A stretch of 64,000 nt of DNA from Lacrimispora defluvii (GTDB lineage Bacteria; Bacillota; Clostridia; Lachnospirales; Lachnospiraceae), in NCBI GenBank assembly GCA_013036995.1, contig JAAOXG010000039.1, forward strand, positions 186,001 through 250,000, written 5' to 3'. Positions 1-8,429 of the stretch are shown here, in pieces. Both the position numbers and the translations under genes were made by a program. The notes below the pieces were generated by a model. That model was not told where the DNA came from, did no database searches, and was given only the letters and a program-made list of their open reading frames with translations. Positions within the stretch are counted from its first letter, which is position 1; each line of letters begins with the position of its first letter.

Positions 1-690
1 GGTGGCAGTCAGTTCATGATTGGCCTGTTCAAACTTCTCTTCCTGGTAATGCTCTGCATTATACGCTCTCACTACCCGTAAACCGGTTAAATTCTCTCTT
101 GTAACCCGGTTTAAATTGTCCGTCAGCGACTGCATTTTTTTAAATTTGGGCATTATGAACATCATAATTGTTCCTATTACCACGACCATAATTCCGACTG
201 CAACGCCCGTTGCCACAGTCCACTCATATCCTTTTCCTGCTATTTTTGTAATCGCCCAAACCACCATGATGGGAGCCTTAATAAGCATCTGAAGCCCCAT
301 GGTAATAAGCATCTGAACCTGGGTGATATCATTGGTGGATCGGGTTATTAAACTGTCAGTAGAAAAGCGGTTAATTTCTTCCATGGAGAACGAATCTACT
401 TTTGAGAACAAAAGACTTCTAAGCCTCTGGGAAAAAGAAGCTGCAATTCTGGCGGCAAAGAAACCGACTGCTACTGCAGAAACCAGGCTGCCCAAAGCAC
501 AAACCAGCATTTTTGCTCCTGCAGCCCATATGTCTGCCATCTCACTGCCAGGAACCTGTGTCAGTCTGGTAATTTCTGACATATAGTCCGGAAGCTTTAA
601 ATCCAGCCAGACCTGTGCAACAATAAATATCAGACTGGCAAAAACCTGTAGCCATTCTGCCTTTTTCAAACGTTTCAGTATATTTATCAT
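1..690 (-). CDS. ABC exporter subunit, membrane domain (3' end cut by window)
   Basis: This is the N-terminal 230 residues of an ABC exporter half-molecule; the ATPase domain lies beyond the left edge. The visible part has the type-I exporter layout: a short amphipathic start (MINILKRLKKAEWLQVF), a first membrane helix, a hydrophobic pair of helices, the intracellular stretch STDSLITRSTNDITQVQ typical of heterodimeric multidrug exporters, and further helices. The start at 690 follows a good AGGAGG site. A MarR regulator lies 88 bp upstream on the same strand, the usual arrangement in which MarR controls a drug-exporter pair, so a second half-transporter probably follows off the window. Substrate cannot be read from the sequence. 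Confidence 0.85.
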   Translation of the reverse strand, partial: MINILKRLKKAEWLQVFASLIFIVAQVWLDLKLPDYMSEITRLTQVPGSEMADIWAAGAKMLVCALGSLVSAVAVGFFAARIAASFSQRLRSLLFSKVDSFSMEEINRFSTDSLITRSTNDITQVQMLITMGLQMLIKAPIMVVWAITKIAGKGYEWTVATGVAVGIMVVVIGTIMMFIMPKFKKMQSLTDNLNRVTRENLTGLRVVRAYNAEHYQEEKFEQANHELTAT

Positions 691-723
691 ATATGATCCT
701 CCTCTTTACTAACTTCGTTATAT

Positions 724-780
724 ACTAATAGTATTAGTTAATTCTGGTAAAATATGCAGCCGGTTAATCGGCCGCATATT
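724..780 (-). promoter_or_regulatory. Palindrome and hairpin between MarR gene and exporter gene
   Basis: Two elements lie in the 88-bp gap. A 15-bp palindrome ACTAATAGTATTAGT occupies 724-738 and is followed by TTAA, recalling the TTAGCTAA/GTTAACTA half-sites found in front of the marR gene. A hairpin (arms 751-762 and 769-780, one mismatch) overlaps the MarR stop codon and is followed on the minus strand by TTTTACC. I infer an operator for the MarR protein plus a weak attenuator. Confidence 0.45.
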
Positions 781-1207
781 AATTAAACTCCTGGGGATTT
801 CTTTCTGAGAGCTTCTTCATTATCCGAATCAACTCCGTCGCATCCGCTTCTCCCAGATACTCTAGCATGCTTCTTGTAATATTTAAAATCATATCAGAAT
901 GCTTCTTCGCCTGTTCTTTTCCTGCTTCTGTCAGATCTACGAGAATTCTTCTGCGATCCTCTGTGTCAATCCTTCGGGTAATCAGGCCTTTTGCCTCCAG
1001 ACTATTCAGTGCTGCAGCGATTCTGGCAGAGGTGATTCCCATTTCGTTGCTGATTTCACTTGGAATAATACCGCCCTGACGCTTGGAGATATAAAAGAGC
1101 ATAAAATTTTCGCCATGCATGGAATCATGTATCTTCTTCTGCCCATTCATATGACGCATCTGGTGCATGATCTGCATATATTCACGGGCCAGGCTTGTAT
1201 AATCCAT
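779..1207 (-). CDS. MarR family transcriptional regulator
   Basis: A 142-residue MarR-type winged-helix repressor. The recognition region reads GGIIPSEISNEMGITSARIAAALNSLEAKGLITR, and the wing carries the family DxxDRR signature as IDTEDRRRILVDLTEAGK, flanked by dimerisation helices. Length is typical. It is the first gene of a transcription unit with the ABC exporter at 690, so it probably senses a toxic small molecule and represses itself and the exporter. The dyad at 1234-1253 just upstream is the likely autoregulatory operator. Confidence 0.9.
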   Translation of the reverse strand: MDYTSLAREYMQIMHQMRHMNGQKKIHDSMHGENFMLFYISKRQGGIIPSEISNEMGITSARIAAALNSLEAKGLITRRIDTEDRRRILVDLTEAGKEQAKKHSDMILNITRSMLEYLGEADATELIRIMKKLSERNPQEFN

Positions 1208-1233
1208 TTCGTCACCTTCTTATTTTGTTTTAA

Positions 1234-1253
1234 TTAGCTAACACAGTTAACTA
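1234..1253 (-). promoter_or_regulatory. Likely MarR operator upstream of marR-type gene
   Basis: An imperfect dyad TTAGCTAACACAGTTAACTA sits 27-46 bp before the start codon of the MarR gene. Size and position fit a MarR-family autoregulatory site. The shared TTAGxTAA half-site is also seen before the exporter gene near 735. Confidence 0.4.
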
Positions 1254-1296
1254 TATACACTATTAATTATTTTGTCAATACCTGTTTCTGATTTTT

Positions 1297-2267
1297 TTAT
1301 TTTTTGTTCAGGATATAACTGGTAACGGATTTAATATCTTTATTGTTTCCGGAATCATTGATTTCCTGACTGAGTTCATAATTTGTTATAAAGGTACCAT
1401 CCTTTTGCTGAAAACATACTTCAGCAATTAACTGGCCGCTGCCTCCGTCGTATTGGTCGGAAACGATTGTAATAATGTCCTTTAACCCATCATTATTAAA
1501 TCTTTAAACGAAACTGCTTCTACATCAACACTGTAAGGAAAGCCGTTGGTAAATTCGTAGAAAATATCCCCTTCTTCGTTGGTCAGATAAAAAACCACTG
1601 GTACATGATTTCCCTGTGTCAGCTTTCCAGATACAAATTTCACTTTTCCCCATGAATCCAGATCCACCAGAAAGGATTGATTCTCAATCGGTTCAAATCC
1701 TTCTATGTTTTTCAGGTTATCAGGAGCAAAGTCAAACCTGCCTTCAGGAATGGTCATTACCGTATCTTCCGATTTCTTAGTAATTGCAATTTCTGCAGTC
1801 ATTTCACTGGGGGATTTAAATGTGAGTTTCAGTGTACCCTCATTTCCCCTTGCATCATTTACAAGCACGCACTCTGCTGTATCTCCATCTGCAATTCCCT
1901 CAAATTGAGAATTGTCTATGTTGTAAGAAGGACTGCCGCCCACCGCTGTAATCTCTCCCCTAAGTCTGCCGTTGTAAATACCGGTAATCACAAACGTGAT
2001 ACCTCCGTTTTCAGGGAAGTTGCTGTCTGTAATTCTGATCCAGTTCTTTTTAAAATAATCCATATAGTCTGTTTCTTTTTCTTTCTCTGCCATGGTAGTT
2101 TCAGAAGGCTTACTCTCCTGAGATGACTGTATGGATATGGTTATATCCTGAGTTTCTTTCACAGATGAGCTTTCTGTTTCCTGTAATCGGTCCGACGAAG
2201 CCGCTTTCCCGCAGCCTGCTGCCAGACAGGATGCTGTAATTATCGTGAGTAAAATTTTTTTATTCAT
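1297..2267 (-). pseudogene. FG-GAP-like lipoprotein, frameshifted near its end
   Basis: The start (MNKKILLTIITASCLAAGCGK) is a classic lipoprotein signal with lipobox LAAGC. The open frame as written stops at 1482, but reading one frame over from about 1495 continues as NNDGLKDIITIVSDQYDGG and runs to a stop at 1297, restoring a D-x-N-x-DG calcium-loop motif. One missing base after the GAT codon at about 1496 explains the break. The downstream part matches in style the lipoprotein at 18027-18656, which has an intact DVNGDNLKDVIVIINY in the same place. A Ser/Glu/Thr-rich linker follows the lipid anchor. It lies 23 bp after an ABC half-transporter and could be co-transcribed. Function unknown. 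Confidence 0.7.
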
Positions 2268-2290
2268 AATACCTCCATTTTATTAAGACT

Positions 2291-3943
2291 TCATCTTACT
2301 GATGAGATTTCAATTTTTCTATTGCATAACCTTACACCGGATTCCCGATGTGAGATAATGAGAGCTGTTTTATTCTGTATCAATTGTTCTGCCGCCTGTA
2401 ACACCAGCCGTTCTGACTCATAATCCAACCCAGATGTCGCTTCATCAAACAGAATAATGGGAGCATCTTTTAAAAATGCCCTGGCAATTGCTATCCGCTG
2501 CCGTTGTCCAAAGGATAATTTACTGCCTTTATCTCCGACAACGTAATCGTATCCCCCCGGCAGTTCCATAATGAAATCATGGGCACAGGCTGCCTTAGCC
2601 GCCTTAACAATCTGTTCAAAGGATGCCTGGGGGTTGCCGTAACGTATGTTTTTTTCAATGGTTCCATAAAACAGAAATGGCCTCTGTGGGATATATGCAA
2701 TCATCTGGCGGAGTGCATTTGCTCCGTATTCCTCCAGACTCTTTCCATCTATTGCTATATAACCTTTATCCGCATTATAAAATCCCAGCAGTAATTTAAA
2801 AATGGTTGATTTACCGCAGCCCGACCTGCCGGTTATAACTGCAACCTCATTCTGGTAGATCTGCATATTGAAATGTTTCAGTACTTCTCTGTTGTTTTCA
2901 TAGCTAAAACCCACATTTCTAAACTCTATAAAGCTCTGATTACGATTCTCCTCCAGCCGGTCTGGTACATGGATTACTTCCTCCTCCGTAGTTAAAAAGG
3001 ATTGAATGCGTTCCAGGCTTGCAATATTATCAAAAAGTTCCGGGAATCTTTTCCCTGCTGATAAGGCAGCCCAGATAATACTGGATTCCAGATTCATAAG
3101 TGCCACCAGGGTACCATAAGTTGTCTTCCCCGACTGTACCATAACAGATCCCGCAACGAGAAATACAATGCTGCATAATACAGTAAAACCACTGTTCATG
3201 GCCTCTAAAAATGCACCAATTTTCTCCCTGTCCAGGGCTTTCCCTGCATATTCTTCATTTGCAGTACGAAATTTTCCGGACAGAACCTCATTTAACTGGT
3301 ATTCCTTAATGGTCAGTATTCCGGATAAAATATCGGATGACCGCTCTGACAGCTGTGCACTTGCACCAGCGGTTAAACGGCCGGCTATTTTTACCCGGTC
3401 CGAGAAAGCAGCATTGGCCAAAACACAAAGAAGGGAAATAAAAAGCAGCAACATGGTCAAAGTATGATCAAGCAGAAACATGGGGATTATACTGGTAATC
3501 AAAGCAACCATGGGATTAAACGCTTCTTTGTATTTAGACCGGTAAAGCTCTTCTGCCTTATTTATATCATAGATCATCTGTGAAAGAAACTCTCCGCTGT
3601 GTCTGTTCTCAAAATAGGAAACTGGCAGCCTCCCTTTCTTTTCCATCACGCTTCTTCTAAGCCCGGCCTGGAACCGCAGAACACAGCGTCTGTATATGTA
3701 TTGGGACAGGATTGAAATTACAAAAGATATAAAAAACAGTGCGGCATAAAGGAACAGCTTCCCCGTCATATGTTCATAGTTCCCACTGACAGAAGCATCA
3801 ATGAGCACCTGTGGGATCAGAGAAATTGCAATGGCCATTCCCGAATATCCAAATCCCAGGGAAAGTAGAAAGACAAGATACAGTCTCTTTTCTTTGCCCA
3901 GATAATCCAGTGCCTCTTTTATCTGAGACAGGTAATGTTTCAT
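2291..3943 (-). CDS. ABC exporter half-transporter (membrane plus ATPase)
   Basis: A 550-residue fused ABC half-exporter: about six membrane helices in residues 1-310, then an ATPase domain with Walker A GRSGCGKST near 370, signature LSFGQRQ near 474, Walker B IILFDEA near 494 and a switch histidine in IISHRE. The signature has Phe in place of the second residue of canonical LSGGQ. Intracellular motif HSGEFLSQMIYDINKAEELY is typical of peptide/lipid exporters. It overlaps the preceding half-transporter gene by 4 bp (ATGA), so the two very likely form a heterodimer. A PucR-type regulator heads the same run. The export substrate is not evident; a peptide or drug is possible. Confidence 0.9.
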   Translation of the reverse strand: MKHYLSQIKEALDYLGKEKRLYLVFLLSLGFGYSGMAIAISLIPQVLIDASVSGNYEHMTGKLFLYAALFFISFVISILSQYIYRRCVLRFQAGLRRSVMEKKGRLPVSYFENRHSGEFLSQMIYDINKAEELYRSKYKEAFNPMVALITSIIPMFLLDHTLTMLLLFISLLCVLANAAFSDRVKIAGRLTAGASAQLSERSSDILSGILTIKEYQLNEVLSGKFRTANEEYAGKALDREKIGAFLEAMNSGFTVLCSIVFLVAGSVMVQSGKTTYGTLVALMNLESSIIWAALSAGKRFPELFDNIASLERIQSFLTTEEEVIHVPDRLEENRNQSFIEFRNVGFSYENNREVLKHFNMQIYQNEVAVITGRSGCGKSTIFKLLLGFYNADKGYIAIDGKSLEEYGANALRQMIAYIPQRPFLFYGTIEKNIRYGNPQASFEQIVKAAKAACAHDFIMELPGGYDYVVGDKGSKLSFGQRQRIAIARAFLKDAPIILFDEATSGLDYESERLVLQAAEQLIQNKTALIISHRESGVRLCNRKIEISSVR

Positions 3944-5664
3944 ACCAGATCCCTCCCCATACCATTCTGGCTGTGAAATAATTGATAATAAAGCCCTTTT
4001 TTCCCAAGAAGTTCCTGGTGACTCCCCTGCTCTTTCAAATTCCCGTGGTCCATCAGATAGATCCTGTCGTAGTCCAGGACTGTATTCAGCTTATGAGCAA
4101 CGGAGATTATGGTTTTGGAACTTAATGTAGTTTCAATTAATTCCGTAATTTCCTTTTCTGATTTTGGATCAAGAGCCGAAGTTGGTTCATCAAATATAAT
4201 CACTTCACTGTTTCTAAGAAGAGCCCTTGCTATGGCAAATTTCTGCCTCTGCCCTCCCGATAGATTGACTCCATTCTCTTCCAGTACGGTATCATACCCC
4301 TCAGGCAGGCTTTCAATGAAAGAAGCAAGTCCTGCGTCTCCTGCCGCTTTTTCTATCTCTGCTCTGGTTGCACTGCGGTTTCCATACAATAAGTTTTGTT
4401 CAATGGTATCCGGAAATAAAAAAGTCTCCTGAGAAACGATGGAAAAGCACCCCCGCACCAGTTTTATGTCCAGATCTGATACCTGTGTTCCATAGAGGAA
4501 GTAATTCCCCTTCTGAGGCTCAAACAATCCCAGTATCAGATTCATTAAAGTTGTCTTTCCGCTTCCGGAACCTCCCACAAATGCAATCCGCTCTCCTTTT
4601 TTCAATTCGAAGGAAAGATTATTTAAAATAGGATTTAAACCATCATAAGAAAAACAGATATCCTGAAGCTGTATCACCGGGTCAGAAAAAAGAAGACTGG
4701 TAATATTGCCTCCACGACTTTCTTCCGGTGCCTCTAACAGTCTGCGTAACCGGTCTGCACTGACTCCTGCTTTATTCAGTTCTACTAATACTGACGTAAA
4801 ATTGCTGATGGGCGATGAAATGAACCCCAGCAGCACAAGAAAAGAAATAAAGTTTTCCGCTGATAATGCTCCCTTTATCACCATACCAGCTGCAAATATA
4901 CTGCAAAACAAAACAGGCAGGCAGCGAATCATAGAGCTGAAAGCATTTGTCATAGCCTCTTTTTTCTGCCGTTTTAAATCGGCCTGATAAACCCTCCAGA
5001 TATTGGTATTAATTTCAGATAAATTTATCTCCTGTAAATTATAACTTTTCTCTGTCTCATAGCATTCAAACAGTTCCTGGGTTTTAGCGGTAAGTGCATC
5101 CTGTTGTTTCTTCTTTTCTCTTGTAAAATCAGCAATGCTGTTTAAAAAGTTATGATACAGTATGGTGGTAAATGGAATCCAGATCATAGATATTAACGTA
5201 AGCTTCCAGTCAGTGGCAAATAAATAAACCAGAATCACCAGAACGCTGATTCCATTTAAAAAAACAGAAAACAAAAGCTGCTCAAAGTATCTGCTGACAT
5301 CAGAAATATCTTCATTCAGTTTATTTAAAAAAGTACCTTTCTGCTGGCCCATAAGATAATCATAACGCATATTCATAATCTTTTCTATTACATCCTGCCT
5401 TAAACTACCGGTCATCTGGATACTTAATTTTCCGGTAACCAATTTGGAACTGTAAATTACCACAACCCAAATGAGAGTCAGACAAAGTATCTGAGCAATT
5501 TTTCCAGCCAGGAAACTACTTTTTCCAGCCAGAGTGCCTTTTATTACATCTTTTAAAAATTGTGAACACACCACTGTCATGAAAGAATTAAGTAAGGATA
5601 GCAGTAGTGCCAAAACTATGTCTTTCTTATATTTACTATAATAATGAAAAACGAAGCGTAACAT
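3940..5664 (-). CDS. ABC exporter half-transporter (membrane plus ATPase)
   Basis: A 574-residue fused ABC half-exporter and presumed partner of the gene it overlaps downstream. The membrane domain covers about residues 1-310, with the coupling motif GTFLNKLNEDISDVSRYF. The ATPase has Walker A GGSGSGKTT near 361, a canonical LSGGQRQK signature near 467, Walker B VIIFDEPTSALD and the H-loop SVAHKLNT. This partner has the canonical signature, while the other has LSFGQ. It begins 28 bp after the PucR-type regulator gene, suggesting one transcript of regulator, two transporter halves and the lipoprotein. Confidence 0.9.
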   Translation of the reverse strand: MLRFVFHYYSKYKKDIVLALLLSLLNSFMTVVCSQFLKDVIKGTLAGKSSFLAGKIAQILCLTLIWVVVIYSSKLVTGKLSIQMTGSLRQDVIEKIMNMRYDYLMGQQKGTFLNKLNEDISDVSRYFEQLLFSVFLNGISVLVILVYLFATDWKLTLISMIWIPFTTILYHNFLNSIADFTREKKKQQDALTAKTQELFECYETEKSYNLQEINLSEINTNIWRVYQADLKRQKKEAMTNAFSSMIRCLPVLFCSIFAAGMVIKGALSAENFISFLVLLGFISSPISNFTSVLVELNKAGVSADRLRRLLEAPEESRGGNITSLLFSDPVIQLQDICFSYDGLNPILNNLSFELKKGERIAFVGGSGSGKTTLMNLILGLFEPQKGNYFLYGTQVSDLDIKLVRGCFSIVSQETFLFPDTIEQNLLYGNRSATRAEIEKAAGDAGLASFIESLPEGYDTVLEENGVNLSGGQRQKFAIARALLRNSEVIIFDEPTSALDPKSEKEITELIETTLSSKTIISVAHKLNTVLDYDRIYLMDHGNLKEQGSHQELLGKKGLYYQLFHSQNGMGRDLV

Positions 5665-5692
5665 ATTCCCCCCGGTATTCAGCCTTCTATTT

Positions 5693-6967
5693 TTATTTCA
5701 ATAGATTTGATTTTCCTGTTTCAGTCAGATAATCAAATACGATAAACGAAAGATGCAGACGAAAAATAGTTTTATCAGAAAAACTAAGATCCGTAAGTTC
5801 AATGATCTTGTTAATCCGGTACTTTAATGTGTTGTAATGAATATGTAACGCCGACGAAGTCAGAGATAAATCCTGATTATTTTTTAAATACTCCTTTAAC
5901 GTTGGACACAATTCACTGCTGTATTCCATGTCATGCTCTTTTAAAAACTTGATAGCAGGATGGATTAAAACCACCGGATCACTATGCTCCGAAAACAGGC
6001 TGACCATATGATGAATGCAGAACTCATCATAAAAAGCCACCCGTTCTTTATGGTTCGTCTCCGTACTGAGTTCCAGTGCAGTGAGTGCCTGGTTATAAAA
6101 TGATTCAAACTTATAAATCTCATTAAATGAATTACTTATACCCGCTTTAATATCAAAATCGGCGCATAATTTTTCCAGATTAATCAGTTCATTTTCAGAA
6201 AACGGTACCTTTGTTTTGCAATCATAGAGAATAACCAGGTTTCCTTTAAATGTGATGACCGTTTCCCGATTCAAAAAATTCTTCATTTTTTTCTTTACAA
6301 AATATATTTTGTCCGTAATCAGTTTACGGGTTCCCAGTACAATTACCGACAGATTTTCATAAAGCTTTAAGCCGAAGCGGTTCACTCTTTCCTCAATGGC
6401 ATATTTATCATACAGACGCTGGGTGAGCATAGAAGTCAGGAGTGTATCGATCAGTGAATCTTCCTGATCTGAAGTTCCCATGGAGGAATTCATACAGATT
6501 GCAAGAAATTTGCAGAGAATATTCAGCTTATTCACATCTTCATCCGTTATAGGCTTGTTGTATTCCAGAAGCTTCAGATAACCGATGGGAATTCCATTTC
6601 TGTTAACCTTTCCAACCAGCTGCCTGTGGTGAAGGAGTCCCTCCTGCCAGATGAATCTGGAGTCACCGGTGGACCACTCTTCACCGGGGTCATACTGGGA
6701 ATTATCACCGCTTAAGATATACTTCACATATTCCTCCGTCACATAGCCTTTGGAAAGAGTCCAGTCCCAAAGCGGTTCATCCGTGATCAGGCCACCTCCG
6801 GTCTGTGCAACAAAGCAAAGGGCAACATCAACCAGCAATACAGGATTGCCCAGTTCCTGATAACCGATATCCAGCAACAGCTGTATATTATGACTGCTGT
6901 TGGAGGCATCAAGTAGTTTGTTAATAAAATCATCGGTATTTTTTCCAGTTTCAGAATCAGTCATCAT
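5693..6967 (-). CDS. PucR/CdaR-type transcriptional regulator
   Basis: A 424-residue regulator whose C-terminus (residues about 365-415) has the PucR-family helix-turn-helix: DLSLTSSALHIHYNTLKYRI followed by NKIIELTDLSFSDKTIFRLHL. The middle third resembles the degenerate cyclase-like module common in this family (KAGISNSFNEIYKFESFYNQALTALEL). The N-terminus may be a sensory domain. It heads the run containing two ABC half-transporters and is divergent from the alcohol dehydrogenase operon at 7251, so it could control either or both. The start is one of two adjacent ATG codons; AGAAAGG lies 13 bp upstream. Confidence 0.85.
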   Translation of the reverse strand: MMTDSETGKNTDDFINKLLDASNSSHNIQLLLDIGYQELGNPVLLVDVALCFVAQTGGGLITDEPLWDWTLSKGYVTEEYVKYILSGDNSQYDPGEEWSTGDSRFIWQEGLLHHRQLVGKVNRNGIPIGYLKLLEYNKPITDEDVNKLNILCKFLAICMNSSMGTSDQEDSLIDTLLTSMLTQRLYDKYAIEERVNRFGLKLYENLSVIVLGTRKLITDKIYFVKKKMKNFLNRETVITFKGNLVILYDCKTKVPFSENELINLEKLCADFDIKAGISNSFNEIYKFESFYNQALTALELSTETNHKERVAFYDEFCIHHMVSLFSEHSDPVVLIHPAIKFLKEHDMEYSSELCPTLKEYLKNNQDLSLTSSALHIHYNTLKYRINKIIELTDLSFSDKTIFRLHLSFIVFDYLTETGKSNLLK

Positions 6968-7072
6968 AAATCGTCATCGCCTTTCTTTTTTGCCTGGTAT
7001 TCAAATGAGATACATTCATAAATTTTACCATACTTCTCACCCAAACGGTTGTAAAATTTCAACAAATCGCAC

Positions 7073-7107
7073 AGACGGCGTTTGTCATTCTGAGACAAAC
7101 GCCGTCT
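7073..7107. repeat. Perfect 14-bp inverted repeat in divergent promoter region
   Basis: AGACGGCGTTTGTC at 7073-7086 is repeated inverted at 7094-7107 with a 7-base loop. There is no T-run on either side, so it is not a standard terminator. It lies between the PucR-type gene and the divergent alcohol dehydrogenase operon and is much richer in GC than its surroundings. It may be an operator or an mRNA leader hairpin. Confidence 0.5.
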
Positions 7108-7195
7108 ATCTTATAACAACAATACTTTGTTAAAATTTTCATAATCTGCGCCATTGTAGGTACACATGATAATTGCTACACTGAGTAGAGAGAGA

Positions 7196-7213
7196 TTGTT
7201 ATTATAGTAACAA
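7196..7213 (+). promoter_or_regulatory. Palindromic operator-like site before alcohol dehydrogenase
   Basis: The 18-bp near-palindrome TTGTTATTATAGTAACAA lies 38 bp before the start codon of the alcohol dehydrogenase gene and contains a possible -10 (TATAGT). This position suits a repressor or activator of the redox operon. Confidence 0.4.
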
Positions 7214-7250
7214 ACATTTTCTACTACTATCTTAATAAGGAGATGCCACA

Positions 7251-8408
7251 ATGTCAAGATATTCACAATTATGCCCGGTTTATTTCGGACCAGGGGAAGT
7301 AAACAACACAGGTGCCATAGCAAAAGAATTAGGAATGACCAATGTACTTCTGGTGACAGAAAAAGCAATCGCAGAAACCGGAATTCCTGGAAGAGTCATG
7401 GACAGTCTTTTGCAGAGCGGAATAAAAGTCAGCATTTATGACGGAGTAAAAATGGATGCTCCTGACACAACTGTTATGGAAGGCACCGAGCTTGCAGAAA
7501 GCATTGGTGCAGACGCAATAATCGGATGTGGCGGCGGCTCCAGTCTTGATACAGCCAAAGGCATTGCCTTATATGTTACCAACAAGAAAAACGTTGATAT
7601 TAAAAAAATGATCCATTTTGATCCAACGAATCCGCTTGTATTAGCACCAGCCCTGAAAAACATTATGATACCGACTACCTCAGGAACCGGTTCAGAGTCC
7701 ACATTTGTAGCTGTTATTACTGATACAGAAACACACCAGAAATGTGGCTGTATCGTATGGGCAAACGCTGCTATTGTAGATCCTGACTTAACACTGGGAC
7801 TGGGTAAAACAATTACTGCCTACACAGGCATGGATGCATTTTCCCACTGCAACGAATGTCTCTGTAATGTGTTGCCGAACCCTCATTCCGATACGTTAGC
7901 GTTAAGCAGCATGGAACGAATCTACAAATGGCTTCCTGTTGCAGTGGACGATCCGGATTGCAAAGAGGCTCGTTATAATCTGGCCATTGCCAGCAACTTT
8001 GCGGGTATTGCATTCCAGGATTCCCAGGTAAATGTGGGACATGCCATGGCACACGCACTGGGAGCCAGATTACATATTCCTCATGGTATCGGCTGTGCCC
8101 TTGTAACTCCATCCGTAATCGAACTGGTCGCTGCAGCAAGACCTGAGATTTATGGAAAAGTAGCGAAAATATTTGAACTGGAGATTTCTTCTGTTGAAGA
8201 GCTTCCCACAAAACTTGCAGATGCAGTGCGTTCCTTCAACCGCAGAATCGGAATTCCTTCCATGAAAGACCTTGGCTTTACCAGAGAGCAGGTTCTGTCC
8301 ACTGTTACATACGCACTTGGCGAAATGATGCGCATGGGATGTATTGTTCCTCAGGATGAGGCTGTTATCACAGATATGATGGCAAAGGTTTATGACAATT
8401 ATCAGTAA
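7251..8408 (+). CDS. Iron-containing alcohol dehydrogenase
   Basis: A 385-residue group III alcohol dehydrogenase, normal length. The nucleotide-binding glycine run GCGGGSSLDTAKG is at about 92-104 and the family motif PTTSGTGSE follows at about 143-151. Metal ligands are visible as the D and H of GMDAFSH and the two histidines of the AHALGARLHIPHG segment. It should interconvert an alcohol and an aldehyde or ketone with NAD(P)H. AAGGAG lies 8 bp before the ATG. It is followed after 21 bp by an Fe-S flavin reductase and then a carrier, so the three probably process one imported substrate. Confidence 0.92.
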   Translation: MSRYSQLCPVYFGPGEVNNTGAIAKELGMTNVLLVTEKAIAETGIPGRVMDSLLQSGIKVSIYDGVKMDAPDTTVMEGTELAESIGADAIIGCGGGSSLDTAKGIALYVTNKKNVDIKKMIHFDPTNPLVLAPALKNIMIPTTSGTGSESTFVAVITDTETHQKCGCIVWANAAIVDPDLTLGLGKTITAYTGMDAFSHCNECLCNVLPNPHSDTLALSSMERIYKWLPVAVDDPDCKEARYNLAIASNFAGIAFQDSQVNVGHAMAHALGARLHIPHGIGCALVTPSVIELVAAARPEIYGKVAKIFELEISSVEELPTKLADAVRSFNRRIGIPSMKDLGFTREQVLSTVTYALGEMMRMGCIVPQDEAVITDMMAKVYDNYQ

Positions 8409-8429
8409 AGCAAAAAGAAAGGATTTACT

